This document shows, piece by piece, positions 63,165 to 64,000 of a stretch of DNA of 64,000 nt. A program made the position numbers and the translations under genes. The stretch spans positions 2,232,001 through 2,296,000 of the forward strand of contig OZ245058.1 in the NCBI GenBank assembly GCA_965224595.1, in the 5' to 3' direction. Origin of the DNA: Aliivibrio_A sp016764915 (GTDB lineage Bacteria; Pseudomonadota; Gammaproteobacteria; Enterobacterales; Vibrionaceae). The notes beneath the pieces are model-generated. The model searched no databases. It worked only from the letters and a program-made list of their open reading frames with translations, and was not told the DNA's origin. How positions within the stretch are numbered: position 1 is the stretch's first letter; each line of letters begins with the position of its first letter.

Positions 63165-64000
63165 ATGTCTAAGGGATTTTTTGAGCAAGTTGCAGCCGAC
63201 AAAAGCCAATTAGGATTTGATTACCAAGACCTTGTGTGCCTGGAATATCTTATTGATATAAAGCCAGGGGAGACGGTTGGGCTGGAGGTCTTTGATGATG
63301 TACACCACGGAAGGATTGATGGTGGCAAAGCTCTGATTCAAGTTAAACACTCAATTAATGATGGAACCGCTCTCACAAATAGAGATATAGATATTTGGAA
63401 AACGCTCCATCATTGGAGTAAGGCGTTAGATCTTCTTGGTTCAAGTGATATTGAGTTTATTTTTTTTACAAACAAGAAAAAGACAAGTCAGGTAGGCATT
63501 GTTCATTTTATGGATCTTGAGCAGCCGGATATGCCCGCTATATTTAAGGCCATTAATGAGATTAAATCAGATCTTGACTCTAAAGTAAAAGAGAAGGCCG
63601 TTGACGCGGCAGAAAACCCGATAAAGAGATATGTTGATTATATATATGGCTTAAACGATACGAAAAAGAAAGAACTATTCAGTAAAATCACTCTAATTTT
63701 TTCAACTGCAGATATTTTTTCTCGCTTAGCCAAGAAGATAGAGTTCTTCTCTATTAGTGAAGATCAATCATTAGATGTTTTACATCATCTCATTGGTGTC
63801 TTTGGAGAGAAAAAATACAAATTAATAAAGTCTAATAAAAAAGTATCGATAGATTACGTTACATTCAGAAAAGAATTTCAATTCGATCGAATTATAAAGA
63901 TGTCGCAGGACAGAAAGATTGACTTCAGTCGATATCACGAATTCAAAAATATAAATTCCATTGACCCCAAAAATGGACTGTTTGCGAAACAGCTTGCTGA
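63165..64000 (+). CDS. Cap4/DUF4297-like nuclease, N-terminal part (cut by window end)
   Basis: The open frame runs off the window; 278 codons seen. 'GFDYQDLVCLEYLIDIKPGE', then 'VGLEVFDDVHHGRIDGGKAL' and 'IQVKHSINDG' give a GFDYQ helix followed by E...D...QVK. This is the PD-(D/E)XK nuclease layout of the Cap4/DUF4297 family, DNA-cutting effectors known from CBASS and other defence systems. The following sequence is helical and without a motif I recognise. It begins 62 bases after the attC-like site and may be a second cassette. Confidence 0.6.
   Translation, partial: MSKGFFEQVAADKSQLGFDYQDLVCLEYLIDIKPGETVGLEVFDDVHHGRIDGGKALIQVKHSINDGTALTNRDIDIWKTLHHWSKALDLLGSSDIEFIFFTNKKKTSQVGIVHFMDLEQPDMPAIFKAINEIKSDLDSKVKEKAVDAAENPIKRYVDYIYGLNDTKKKELFSKITLIFSTADIFSRLAKKIEFFSISEDQSLDVLHHLIGVFGEKKYKLIKSNKKVSIDYVTFRKEFQFDRIIKMSQDRKIDFSRYHEFKNINSIDPKNGLFAKQLA

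Noticed and set aside
1..64000. CRISPR arrays, tRNA or rRNA genes
   Set aside because: No regularly spaced repeats and no cloverleaf or rRNA-like stretch were recognised.

Overview
The window reads as chromosome of a gamma-proteobacterium of the family Vibrionaceae. It is moderately AT-rich. Positions 1-33973 hold housekeeping genes in an order I recall from Vibrio chromosome 1 (yaaA, AGCS symporter, ung/nfo, grcA, thrCBA, arcA/arcB, yhcC, two glutamate synthase operons, mtnN, cbiB, btuF). Placement at species level is not possible from the sequence alone.

Region 1 (1-33973), host core: a DEAD-box helicase tail; DNA repair genes (ung, nfo); a hemerythrin-like protein; the anaerobic glycyl-radical spare part grcA behind a perfect FNR-type box; the threonine operon thrABC with a leader peptide and attenuator; the ArcA regulator next to its sensor ArcB; a radical-SAM protein (yhcC); two tandem but differently typed NADPH-glutamate synthase operons; mtnN; and a short cobalamin salvage pair (cbiB-like, btuF).

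Region 2 (about 34000 to at least 62002), a mosaic temperate phage inserted beside a TRIC-family channel gene. The left end has a tyrosine integrase, a repressor and a Cox-like excisionase, then small early genes including a membrane protein with a winged-helix tail. Replication is by an IncFII/RepA-type initiator with a perfect DnaA box downstream, in place of the rolling-circle A protein of P2. An Ogr-like activator precedes a possible cos region. Late genes combine a P2-type head (portal Q, terminase P, scaffold O, capsid N, L, R, S, M) with a Mu-type contractile tail (sheath, tube, gp41, tape measure, gpN, gpP, gp45-gp48). The tail set is split: hub and baseplate genes come first, then fibre, lysis and head genes, and the sheath, tube and tape-measure genes are last. 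A methyl-accepting chemotaxis protein sits on the opposite strand between lysis and portal. Two late operons share a 36-bp motif built on a 21-bp dyad, which looks like the late-promoter control element.

Region 3 (62003-64000), accessory DNA that is more AT-rich. One gene is packaged like an integron cassette: a GTTAGCC start, a short leader, and an ORF whose stop codon lies inside a folded attC-like site with two extrahelical bases. No integron integrase is in view. It is followed by a gene, cut by the window end, whose N-terminus resembles the Cap4/DUF4297 nuclease family. This cassette plus nuclease next to a prophage tail module is the best candidate for an undescribed defence-type cargo locus.
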